NCBI GenBank assembly: GCA_900754795.1
Contig: CAAEEA010000058.1
Coordinates: forward strand, 1 to 11,601
Reading direction: 5' to 3'
DNA length: 11,601 nt
Origin: Clostridia bacterium
Lineage (GTDB): Bacteria; Bacillota; Clostridia; Peptostreptococcales; Anaerovoracaceae
The first letter of the stretch is position 1, and each line of letters opens with the position of its first letter. Positions 1 through 5,817 of this stretch are shown here, in pieces. The position numbers and the translations under genes are program-made. The notes under the pieces are model-generated. The model did not search any database, was not told the DNA's origin, and worked only from the letters and a program-made list of their open reading frames with translations.

Positions 1-65
1 ACGAAATCTCCGTCATGGAGCATCAGGGCTATATTTTTGGCTATAAAATCTCTGACATTATCCAT
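1..65 (-). CDS. CoA-transferase subunit B, N-terminal fragment (cut by window edge)
   Basis: The first 21 codons of a gene that runs off the left edge of the window. The visible residues begin MDNVRDFIAKNIALMLHDGD, which resembles the start of beta subunits of family I 3-oxoacid/acetate CoA-transferases (an R-x-x-I-A-x-x-x-A-x-x-L-x-D-G-D pattern). The ATG overlaps the stop of the preceding subunit A gene by one base (TAATG), and an AGGAGGTGG ribosome site lies in the 3' end of that gene, so the two subunits are translationally coupled. In this family the catalytic glutamate that carries the CoA thioester is on subunit B and would lie outside the window. The identification rests mainly on the neighbour plus this short match. 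Confidence 0.8.
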   Translation of the reverse strand, partial: MDNVRDFIAKNIALMLHDGDF

Positions 66-742
66 TACGGCGCCACCTCCTCCTGCAAGACTATGTAGTC
101 TATGAACACTCCCGGAAGCTGTACGCGATCCGGCTCTATCTCACCGGGTTCCACAAGTTTTTCCACTTCCATGATGACGATATCCCCCGCCATTGCCACC
201 AGAGGGTTGAAGGATATGCTGTCATACTTGAATACGGCGTTTCCGAAAGTATCCGCCTTATATGCCTTGACCAGCGACACATTGGCTCTGAGGGGTTTTT
301 CAAACAGGTAGGTTCTGCCGTCGATCACTCTTGTCTCTTTACCCTCGGCCACCACCGTGCCCACGCCTACCGGCGTATAGAATCCTCCCAGACCTGAACC
401 GCCGGCTCTTATCCTTTCGGCCAGCGTTCCCTGAGGGGTGAATTCCACTTCCAGTTCTCCGGCAAAAACCTGTTCCGTCACTCTCGGCTGTCCGCCGGCA
501 AATGACATTACAGCCTTTTTCACCAGTTTGTGAGAAAGTAGCGCCGTCAGACCCATTTCAAAAGGTTTGTATCCGTCGCTGAAATCTTCCGTGATAGCCG
601 TAAGGCCTCCTATGTTCTGGCGCACTATCTCCTGAACAAGGTTGTTAGGAGTGCCGTAACCGCCGAAACCGCCGAACATCACCGTATCTCCGTATTTAAT
701 ATGGCTGACGGCTTCTTCTATACTTACTACTTTGTTTTTCAT
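65..742 (-). CDS. CoA-transferase subunit A (family I, AtoD/CtfA/ScoA-like)
   Basis: A 225-residue alpha subunit of a heteromeric family I CoA-transferase, the normal length for the family. Visible family motifs are the glycine-rich GGFGGYGTPNNL stretch (24-35), GELEVEFTPQGTLAERIRAGG (about 95-115), the glycine-rich GGFYTPVGVGT segment (119-129) and the C-terminal LPGVFIDYIV (209-218). The enzyme swaps CoA between an acyl-CoA and a free acid such as acetate. Acceptor and donor cannot be read from the sequence. Its start overlaps the gamma-subunit stop of the oxidoreductase as ATGA (739-742), so it belongs to that operon. The inferred role is to release the acid from the acyl-CoA made by the upstream oxidoreductase while keeping the thioester energy. 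Acetoacetate- or butyrate-specific activity is an equally possible reading of the family. Confidence 0.92.
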   Translation of the reverse strand: MKNKVVSIEEAVSHIKYGDTVMFGGFGGYGTPNNLVQEIVRQNIGGLTAITEDFSDGYKPFEMGLTALLSHKLVKKAVMSFAGGQPRVTEQVFAGELEVEFTPQGTLAERIRAGGSGLGGFYTPVGVGTVVAEGKETRVIDGRTYLFEKPLRANVSLVKAYKADTFGNAVFKYDSISFNPLVAMAGDIVIMEVEKLVEPGEIEPDRVQLPGVFIDYIVLQEEVAP

Positions 743-1266
743 ACAAGTTCTCCGCCTTTAAGGATAGCTTTTTCATTGATCTCCCACACTGCCGGTTTGT
801 TTTCAAACACGTGCTCCAGCGTGTGGATTATTTCTTCTGTGGTGAACATTTTCGTTTTCGCCACATAAGCTCCGAGCATGATGATGTTGGCCACCTGCTT
901 TGAGCCGAGTTCTTTCGCCAGTTCGTCCACAGGCAGAGCGACGATCTCTATGTCATCTCTGTCAGGCGCTGTGCAGGTGTCGCTGTTTATAAACAGCAGC
1001 CCGCCGGGTCTGAGCTGATCTATATACTGATCGAGAGCAGCCTGCTGGAACATCATCAGAAGATCCGCCACACTCACAATAGGAGAACCTATCTCCTCAT
1101 CGGACACTATAAGGGCGCAGCTTGAAGTGCCGCCTCTCATCTGAGTTCCGTAACGCGGCAGGAAGGAAGCAAATTTATCATGATCACTGGCGGCGTAACC
1201 GAGTATTTTACCCGTTACCATGACGCCCTGACCGCCTACGCCGGCAATTAACATGCGCTGTTCCAT
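739..1266 (-). CDS. 2-oxoacid:ferredoxin oxidoreductase, gamma subunit
   Basis: A 175-residue catalytic gamma subunit of the pyruvate/2-oxoacid:ferredoxin oxidoreductase superfamily. It shows the N-terminal AGVGGQGVMVTGKIL motif (8-22) and the YGTQMRGGTSSC segment (39-50) that are hallmarks of gamma subunits. In the complex this subunit helps form the CoA- and substrate-binding surface next to the alpha and beta chains, in the cytoplasm. Its start lies two bases after the beta-subunit stop (TGAAAATG), with an AAAAGGAGG ribosome site inside the beta gene, and its own stop overlaps the CoA-transferase start. The four-gene split (ferredoxin, alpha, beta, gamma as separate chains) is typical of VOR/KOR-type enzymes rather than the fused clostridial pyruvate enzyme. 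The 2-oxo acid used is not determined. Confidence 0.92.
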   Translation of the reverse strand: MEQRMLIAGVGGQGVMVTGKILGYAASDHDKFASFLPRYGTQMRGGTSSCALIVSDEEIGSPIVSVADLLMMFQQAALDQYIDQLRPGGLLFINSDTCTAPDRDDIEIVALPVDELAKELGSKQVANIIMLGAYVAKTKMFTTEEIIHTLEHVFENKPAVWEINEKAILKGGELV

Positions 1267-1268
1267 TT

Positions 1269-2015
1269 TCAGACCTCCTTTTCAGTCGTGTCTTTGTAGA
1301 CACCAAGCGGGAATTCTTTCATCGTGTGTTCTCTCATATATTCCAGAGATTTTTCCGGTGAAAGGGACCAGTTGGTCGGACAGTTAGAGAGCAGTTCTAT
1401 GAAGGAAAACCCTCTGCCGTCGAGTTCATTTTGAAAAGCCTTTTTGATGGCTTTTTTTGCCGCCAGTATGTGAGCAGGCGAATCCATGGAGCATCTCTCC
1501 ACATATACAGGAGCTTTGAGCATTGCTATCATCTCACACATATGCATAGGATAACCTGCTTCAGGCGTTCTTCCGCTTTGCGCGGTGGTGGCTTTCTGTC
1601 CTATAAGCGTTGTCGGAGCCATCTGTCCGCCTGTCATTCCGAAAATGCCGTTGTTGACAAACAGCACGGCGAAATTTTCCCCTCTGTTGGCCGCGTGGAT
1701 TATCTCAGCCAGCCCGATGGACGCCAGATCGCCGTCGCCCTGGTATGTAAATATGAACTTCTCTTTTGCCGTCCTTTTAAGTCCGGTAGCCACAGCAGGA
1801 GCTCTGCCGTGAAGCGATATTATCGCGTCTGTATCCAGTGAAGAAGAGATCAGCGCTCCGCATCCTATCGGAAGAACAGCTATCGTCTTGTCCTGCAGTC
1901 CCATTTCCTCAATAACTTCCGCGACTATCTTTGAAAGCACCCCGTGGAGGCAGCCCGGGCAGTAACCCATGTTGGCGTCCAGAAGGGCTTTTGATCTTCC
2001 ATATATCTTTTCCAT
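1269..2015 (-). CDS. 2-oxoacid:ferredoxin oxidoreductase, beta subunit (thiamine diphosphate-binding)
   Basis: A 248-residue beta subunit carrying the thiamine diphosphate site. Visible motifs are CPGC (19-22) followed by LHG, the GDGD of the ThDP/Mg motif (93-96) and its partner NNGIFGMTGGQ (121-131). It catalyses the decarboxylating half-reaction: the 2-oxo acid adds to ThDP, CO2 leaves, and electrons pass through Fe-S clusters to ferredoxin while the acyl group goes to CoA. The length fits VOR/KOR-type beta chains. It starts 15 bases after the alpha-subunit stop behind an AAGGAGGAGG ribosome site. A branched-chain 2-oxo acid substrate is favoured only by context (CoA-transferase downstream, sigma-54-type promoter upstream); 2-oxoglutarate or 2-oxobutyrate are alternatives. 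Confidence 0.93.
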   Translation of the reverse strand: MEKIYGRSKALLDANMGYCPGCLHGVLSKIVAEVIEEMGLQDKTIAVLPIGCGALISSSLDTDAIISLHGRAPAVATGLKRTAKEKFIFTYQGDGDLASIGLAEIIHAANRGENFAVLFVNNGIFGMTGGQMAPTTLIGQKATTAQSGRTPEAGYPMHMCEMIAMLKAPVYVERCSMDSPAHILAAKKAIKKAFQNELDGRGFSFIELLSNCPTNWSLSPEKSLEYMREHTMKEFPLGVYKDTTEKEV

Positions 2016-2030
2016 TTTTTCGCCTCCTCC

Positions 2031-3107
2031 TTATCTCCCGGCCGTACCGTTAACGAGATTCTCAACCTGCTCCGCTACTTCTTCAGCCGTAAATATATTG
2101 CCTGCGGATCTGCCGTATGTATATACCGGAATTCTGCCTTCTACACCCATCCTTATGTCTTCAACAAGCTGGGCAGGGATGGACAGTTCCAGGCAGAGTA
2201 TCTTCTTTACCTGCTTCGGATCAAGTTTCCTCAGTGTTTCATAAGGGAAAGGCCAGAGAGTTATCGGTCTGATGAGCCCGGCTTTTATACCTTTTTCTCT
2301 CAGGATTCTGATCGCGCTCTTGGCGACTCTCGCGCTGGTTCCGTAAGCCGTGATAAGGTATTCCGCGTCGTCAGTCATATATTCTTCTACTCTTACTTCG
2401 TTGTCGGCTATCTTTTTGTATCTGGCCGCCTGAACAATGTTCCATTTTTCCTGTTCGCTTTCGTCGACGATCATTGTCGCGCACATGCGCCGGCTCGGGT
2501 TATTGGTAAAGAACCTTGTAGTATATATAGGGAATTCTTTTCTCTCCCACTCTTTCATAGGCGGCAGCTGCACAGGCTCCATGATGGAACCGATAAATCC
2601 GTCTGCCAGCACAAGACACGGGTTCATGTATTCCCACGATTTGTCGAAAGCTTCGTAAACAAGATCGACGGCTTCCTGTACCGTAGACGGGGCAAATATC
2701 AGCAGTCTTATGCCTCCGTGACCGCCGCCTCTTGTAGCCTGCAGATAATCCATCTGAGCTCCCGAGATCGATCCTGTTCCGGGGCCGCCCCTCATTACAT
2801 TGACTATGACGGCAGGGAATCCCGCCGCGGCCAGAGTAGAAAGTCCTTCTGACTTTAAGTCGAGTCCCGGTCCCGAAGATGAAGTCATCGCTCTGGTGCC
2901 TCCGAAAGCCGCGCCTATCACCATGTTCACTGACGCTATCTCGCTCTCTCCCTGCACGAACGCTCCTCCCACCTCCGGCAGTCTCTTTGACATGTATTCA
3001 GGTATCTCGTTCTGGGGTGTGATCGGGTATCCGGCAAAAAAGCGGCAGCCGGCTCTTACGGCGGCCTCAGCTATGGCTTCATTGCCTTTCATGAATAATT
3101 TGCTCAT
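2031..3107 (-). CDS. 2-oxoacid:ferredoxin oxidoreductase, alpha subunit (VorB/KorA-like)
   Basis: A 358-residue alpha subunit. It begins MSKLFMKGNEAIAEAAVRAG and carries the family motif GYPITPQNEI (26-35), the VQGESEIAS segment (51-59), TSSSGPGLDL (75-84) and RGGPGTGS (106-113), all characteristic of the N-terminal pyrimidine-binding domain. The C-terminal half is the transketolase C-like domain. The ATG at 3107 is preferred because a GAGGAGGGGAG ribosome site sits directly before it. An in-frame TTG at 3137 would overlap the ferredoxin gene and lacks a comparable site. There are 13 bases between the ferredoxin stop and this start. It forms the catalytic core with the beta and gamma chains encoded next. 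Confidence 0.94.
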   Translation of the reverse strand: MSKLFMKGNEAIAEAAVRAGCRFFAGYPITPQNEIPEYMSKRLPEVGGAFVQGESEIASVNMVIGAAFGGTRAMTSSSGPGLDLKSEGLSTLAAAGFPAVIVNVMRGGPGTGSISGAQMDYLQATRGGGHGGIRLLIFAPSTVQEAVDLVYEAFDKSWEYMNPCLVLADGFIGSIMEPVQLPPMKEWERKEFPIYTTRFFTNNPSRRMCATMIVDESEQEKWNIVQAARYKKIADNEVRVEEYMTDDAEYLITAYGTSARVAKSAIRILREKGIKAGLIRPITLWPFPYETLRKLDPKQVKKILCLELSIPAQLVEDIRMGVEGRIPVYTYGRSAGNIFTAEEVAEQVENLVNGTAGR

Positions 3108-3120
3108 TTTCTCCCCTCCT

Positions 3121-3324
3121 CTACTTGTACACTTCAATAGCCGCTTCAGGGCACATTACGGCGCACATCTTGCAGCCTATACATTCCGCGTTTTCTTTCA
3201 TTTCAGCCACTTCATATCCTGAAGCGTTGACTTTGTCGCCTATTTTCAGCACGTCCCGCGGACAGGCCGTTATGCAGAGGCGGCATGATTTGCAGTAATT
3301 TTCAAGAATCTGAACTTTCGCCAT
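3121..3324 (-). CDS. 2-oxoacid:ferredoxin oxidoreductase, delta subunit (2x[4Fe-4S] ferredoxin)
   Basis: A 67-residue bacterial-type ferredoxin. Two complete cluster-binding motifs are visible: C11-x2-C14-x2-C17-x3-C21-P and C48-x2-C51-x2-C54-x3-C58-P. Each should hold one [4Fe-4S] cluster. As the first of four adjacent oxidoreductase genes it is best read as the electron-transfer (delta) subunit, passing electrons from the ThDP site to free ferredoxin. It starts 17 bases after the ATPase stop, behind a GAGGAGGG ribosome site. It is slightly shorter than many delta subunits, with little sequence outside the two motifs. Confidence 0.93.
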   Translation of the reverse strand: MAKVQILENYCKSCRLCITACPRDVLKIGDKVNASGYEVAEMKENAECIGCKMCAVMCPEAAIEVYK

Positions 3325-3341
3325 TTTGTTCCCTCCTCGTT

Positions 3342-4013
3342 TTATGGATATTGCAGATATCTTCTGATATAAATGACGTCTTCTCTTTCTCCGGCGAAAC
3401 TGTCACGCAGCCATTCCGGCAAAACTTTCAGCGCCAGGTCAACGCCCAGTTCCTCCGCCAGAGTTTCAGCTTTTGCAAGACCTTCTTCTGCGGTCTGCGG
3501 GTCTGTGTATTCTCCCATGTTCGGGTTGGCCGCAAATACAAATCCGTCAAAGTCTCCGTAGTCCCGGATCTTTTCTGCCATCATCTTTATATGCGCGCTG
3601 TCAAGAGACAGAATCCTGAAAGGATTGACGGCAAATATCACCATGCTTTCAGTCTTTCTTATGTATTCGGAAAACTGTCCCATGGTGATGGCTCCCATTT
3701 CATTGCCGCCCACATCAAGGACATTGACGTATTCTTCTGATGTCAGCAGCCGGATTACTCCCGGCGGCACCACAGGCGTATCGAGAAAATGCTCGCCGCA
3801 GATCAGTTCAGCGTTGTTCTGCCGGAGCATACCGGCAAAATCTCTGGCTCTGTACACTCCCTTAGTCTGATCCATGTCGATGAGATTGACGGTCTTTTCT
3901 CCGGCGGCCGCCAGCTCGACAGCGCAGTTGAGCGCGAGCTCCGTCTTGCCGCAGCCTGATTCACCCACAAAGATAATGTTTTTTTTATTTTCTGTTATGT
4001 CTTTCCACTTCAT
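3342..4013 (-). CDS. P-loop ATPase of unknown role, first gene of the oxidoreductase operon
   Basis: A 223-residue soluble protein with a clear Walker A motif GESGCGKT (17-24), a candidate second nucleotide or metal site NLIDMDQT (43-50) and a Walker B-like NVLDVGGNE (97-105). The fold is probably a P-loop NTPase related to the CobQ/MinD/ParA (SIMIBI) group, judged from the D-x-D-x-T strand after the first helix; that placement is inference. I recognise no named family. It is the promoter-proximal gene, 17 bases before the ferredoxin gene, with ribosome site GGAAAGGAAA. Its position suggests a role tied to the oxidoreductase, such as cluster or cofactor insertion, assembly or regulation, but nothing in the sequence proves this. 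An A8 run in codons 10-12 is a possible slippage spot, with no sign that it is used. Confidence 0.8.
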   Translation of the reverse strand: MKWKDITENKKNIIFVGESGCGKTELALNCAVELAAAGEKTVNLIDMDQTKGVYRARDFAGMLRQNNAELICGEHFLDTPVVPPGVIRLLTSEEYVNVLDVGGNEMGAITMGQFSEYIRKTESMVIFAVNPFRILSLDSAHIKMMAEKIRDYGDFDGFVFAANPNMGEYTDPQTAEEGLAKAETLAEELGVDLALKVLPEWLRDSFAGEREDVIYIRRYLQYP

Positions 4014-4046
4014 GACTGTTTCCTTTCCATGCTATATTTTATATTA

Positions 4047-4061
4047 GCAAAGTTTGTGCCA
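4047..4061 (-). promoter_or_regulatory. Predicted sigma-54 (-24/-12) promoter of the oxidoreductase/CoA-transferase operon
   Basis: On the minus strand the sequence TGGCACAAACTTTGC matches the sigma-54 core TGGCAC-N5-TTGC at every fixed base, with the required 10-base gap between the GG and GC pairs. The predicted start is near 4036, giving a leader of about 23 bases that still contains the ATPase ribosome site. A weaker housekeeping reading overlaps it (-35 AAGACA at 4069-4064, 17-base spacer, -10 TAATAT at 4046-4041, each 4 of 6 matches). No enhancer-binding activator gene is in the window. Confidence 0.75.
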
Positions 4062-4119
4062 TATGTCTTATAACCCACAAATGCCGCATATCGTAGATTT
4101 CGTTTACATACCGCCCCTG

Positions 4120-4160
4120 TTTTTTGTATCTTTTTGCATCGTTTTGCGTGTCGTTTTGCA
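4120..4160. repeat. Helically phased TTTTGC-type direct repeats between divergent promoters
   Basis: Four degenerate direct units follow head to tail on the plus strand: TTTTTTGTATC (4120), TTTTTGCATCG (4131), TTTTGCGTGTCG (4142) and TTTTGCA (4154). The period is 11-12 bases, close to one DNA turn. The block lies about 85-125 bases upstream of the predicted sigma-54 start and directly upstream of the -35 region of the plus-strand gene. It could be a set of activator (upstream activating) sites, or a phased T-tract region that bends DNA. It is not a simple perfect tandem repeat. Confidence 0.6.
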
Positions 4161-4163
4161 GCA

Positions 4164-4192
4164 TAGATTGAAACGGCGTCATATGGTATAAT
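4164..4192 (+). promoter_or_regulatory. Promoter of the small membrane protein gene (extended -10)
   Basis: A perfect TATAAT (4187-4192) is preceded by TGG, giving an extended -10 element. The -35 at the 17-base spacing is the weak TAGATT (4164-4169), as often seen with extended -10 promoters. The predicted start is near 4199. Confidence 0.7.
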
Positions 4193-4198
4193 AAAAAA

Positions 4199-4214
4199 CG
4201 GCGCTTAATGCGCC
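4199..4214 (+). other. Stem-loop at the predicted 5' end of the membrane protein mRNA
   Basis: GGCGC (4200-4204), loop TTAAT, GCGCC (4210-4214) form a perfect 5-bp stem beginning at the predicted transcription start. It occupies the ATG at 4208, arguing against that codon as the start. A 5'-terminal stem may protect the mRNA from decay; that role is inference. Confidence 0.5.
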
Positions 4215-4252
4215 TGAGAATATCACTATTTATTGCAGGAGTTTATTTGACG

Positions 4253-4639
4253 ATGGACAAAAAATTCGTAAACGAATACAACTATACTTCCGAAGATATT
4301 CAGGAGATCACCGCCGTCTGGTGGAAAAACCGCCACAGGAACAATTTCCCCGCCGCAGTGTTTCTCTTTGTCATAGCCGTATTGATTATCGCAATGGCAA
4401 TGACGGGATTCAAAGCCATGACCTCAATCGTAACGGTTCTGTTGATCGCTTTTGTAATCTGCATACCCGGTCTGAGAATCTTCCGGGCTTTCAGGGACGG
4501 ACGGGAACTCAGGGCAAAATTTGACGCTCTGGAGGCCGAATACGGTCCCAATCCGAAGGTTCGGATAGAAGTAGATGAAAACAAAGGAGACTGGGGATCT
4601 TTTCACAGTTTTATGGCCGAAAAATTAAGCCGGAGGTAA
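4253..4639 (+). CDS. Small membrane protein of unknown function, two transmembrane helices
   Basis: A 128-residue protein I do not recognise. It has a charged N-terminal part (MDKKFVNEYNYTSEDIQEI, about 1-30), two adjacent hydrophobic segments (about 33-52 and 56-75) separated by a short turn, then a charged, probably cytoplasmic tail of about 50 residues. There is no signal peptide or catalytic motif. The start is uncertain. The ATG at 4253 follows AGGAG by 11 bases, and an in-frame TTG at 4247 follows it by 5. The upstream ATG at 4208 lies about 9 bases after the predicted transcription start with no ribosome site and is rejected. The gene stands alone with its own promoter, and its last three codons (AGC CGG AGG) overlap the left arm of its terminator. 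Confidence 0.7.
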   Translation: MDKKFVNEYNYTSEDIQEITAVWWKNRHRNNFPAAVFLFVIAVLIIAMAMTGFKAMTSIVTVLLIAFVICIPGLRIFRAFRDGRELRAKFDALEAEYGPNPKVRIEVDENKGDWGSFHSFMAEKLSRR

Positions 4640-4654
4640 TCCTCCGGCCTTTTT
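4629..4654 (+). terminator. Strong intrinsic terminator containing the stop codon of the membrane protein gene
   Basis: A perfect 8-bp GC-rich stem GCCGGAGG/CCTCCGGC with the tetraloop TAAT is followed by CTTTTTG. The stop codon TAA is in the loop. The convergent ABM gene ends just beyond (4657). Read on the minus strand the same stem is followed by TTAATTTTT, so it may also end that transcript. Confidence 0.9.
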
Positions 4655-4656
4655 GT

Positions 4657-4941
4657 TCATATGCTTTCCCATGTCTTTACTTCTGTGACCGCTCCATACT
4701 TTTCTTTCAGTTTGCCGATGAGGGCAAAATGAGGCTGCTTCGTATGAAGTTCCTGGTCTGCCGCCGTTTCCCACTGTTCCAGCAGCAGCAGTTTTGTGTC
4801 CGACCCCGCGGGATAATAGTATTCGTATTGCAGACACCCCTGTTCTTTTCTTGATATATCCGCCGGAACGGTAACTTCTCTGAGAAAGTTTTCTCTGGCC
4901 TCTTTTGAAGGGAAAGTATATGTCACATGATAATTCTTCAT
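4657..4941 (-). CDS. Antibiotic-biosynthesis-monooxygenase (ABM) fold protein, YgiN-like
   Basis: A 94-residue dimeric alpha-beta barrel type protein. The pattern of a first strand (KNYHVTYTF), a helix with charged residues (SKEARENFLREV), CLQYEYYYP as the second strand, then LLLLEQWET and a HTKQPHF segment leading to the last helix follows the ABM domain, where E-x-W and the following H-x-x-x-x-H/F region are typical. Members range from quinol monooxygenases to stress proteins without known activity, so no reaction can be assigned. It lies 18 bases after the nucleoside phosphorylase with ribosome site AAAGGA and is probably its operon partner. Its transcript likely ends at the shared hairpin at 4629-4648. 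Confidence 0.8.
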   Translation of the reverse strand: MKNYHVTYTFPSKEARENFLREVTVPADISRKEQGCLQYEYYYPAGSDTKLLLLEQWETAADQELHTKQPHFALIGKLKEKYGAVTEVKTWESI

Positions 4942-4959
4942 TTCTTTTCCTTTCTGCTG

Positions 4960-5718
4960 TCACATGCGCGAGGCGCATTCAAGAGCTATTTCAAATATGC
5001 GGGCTTTATCTTCAACGGGACGGACCGTCAGACCGCGCTGTTCCCATTCTTCGGCGTCAAGGTTGTCTGCCGCGTACACAAACTGAGCGTGCCTTATCCC
5101 CCTCAGACGGGCAAAAGCAGCAAGCGCCGAACATTCCATGTCTACCGCTATACATCCTCCGGCCTTTCGTCTTTCCATTTTCTCCGTCGTCTCCCGATAA
5201 GGCGCGTCTGTGGTCCAGAGCTTGCCTTTGATGTATTGAAGACCTTTTTCCCGGAAAACCTCTTCAATCAGGCTTACCGACCTGCTGTCCATTTCAATCT
5301 CATCAGACGGCGGCAGATAATGGTAGCTTGTCCCTTCGTCTCTGACCGCTGCAGTAGGTATTATCAGGCGGGCGTCTTCTATAGCCCCGTCCAGCACTCC
5401 GCATTCGCCGCAGACAAAAATATTTTCCGCCCCCATGGCGACGATTTCTTCCATATTGCTCACACAGGCCGAAGCCCCTATCCAGCACTGACTGATACCC
5501 AGCTGTCTGCCGTGATAATCTATCCGGTAAACCGGAGTGTTCCCCGCTACGCTGACGAGATGGGCAACTTCAGCGCCTCCGTATTTCACGGCGATTCTGT
5601 GTATCAGATCCCGTGAAAATTCAAAGACCACCGTTTTGGGAAAGTCTTCTCTCTTTCTGACTACATGATCCGGTCTGAGGATACCCCACGGCCGGCTGTC
5701 GTACTGTTCCAATATCAT
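4960..5718 (-). CDS. Nucleoside phosphorylase (purine/uridine phosphorylase family)
   Basis: A 252-residue protein of the PNP/UDP phosphorylase superfamily, which split a nucleoside with phosphate into a free base and ribose-1-phosphate. Visible features are GECGVLDG (104-111), RDEGTSYHY (126-134), the DAPYRET segment (171-177) and AVDMECSALAAFA (191-203). In the last, the M-E pair is the conserved ribose-binding motif of the family. The N-terminal ILRPDHVVR fits the uridine-phosphorylase-like branch. Base specificity cannot be fixed by eye. The ATG at 5718 follows a strong GGAGGAG site. It heads a two-gene unit with the ABM protein and is divergent from the MerR regulator 99 bases away, which could control it. 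Confidence 0.87.
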   Translation of the reverse strand: MILEQYDSRPWGILRPDHVVRKREDFPKTVVFEFSRDLIHRIAVKYGGAEVAHLVSVAGNTPVYRIDYHGRQLGISQCWIGASACVSNMEEIVAMGAENIFVCGECGVLDGAIEDARLIIPTAAVRDEGTSYHYLPPSDEIEMDSRSVSLIEEVFREKGLQYIKGKLWTTDAPYRETTEKMERRKAGGCIAVDMECSALAAFARLRGIRHAQFVYAADNLDAEEWEQRGLTVRPVEDKARIFEIALECASRM

Positions 5719-5755
5719 CTTTGCTCTCCTCCGTTAAAGCAATTCTAACATATTT

Positions 5756-5799
5756 CACAGCAAAGTAAAGAGATTCTGTGGTATACTGATTTATATCAG
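5756..5799 (+). promoter_or_regulatory. merR promoter with two dyad operator-like sites, in the divergent intergenic region
   Basis: The -10 is TATACT (5782-5787), with no good -35. Just upstream is the dyad CACAG-N15-CTGTG (5756-5760 and 5776-5780). Overlapping the -10 and running downstream is a perfect palindrome CTGAT-TTAT-ATCAG (5786-5799). MerR regulators usually bind a dyad in the spacer between -35 and -10, which fits the first site for autoregulation. On the minus strand TAGAAT (5747-5742) is a candidate -10 for the nucleoside phosphorylase gene, so one regulator could act on both. Confidence 0.5.
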
Positions 5800-5817
5800 A
5801 CCGGAAAGGAAGATAAA

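Noticed and set aside
3973..3986. A8 run near the start of the ATPase gene as a programmed frameshift
   Set aside because: The zero frame encodes the full Walker A protein without interruption, and no stimulatory structure or useful alternative frame was seen.
4208..4252. Longer N terminus for the small membrane protein from the ATG at 4208
   Set aside because: This ATG is about 9 bases from the predicted transcription start, has no ribosome site and sits inside a perfect stem-loop.
4927..5616. A 229-codon plus-strand open frame opposite the nucleoside phosphorylase
   Set aside because: The minus-strand frame has clear phosphorylase motifs and a strong ribosome site; the plus frame has neither.
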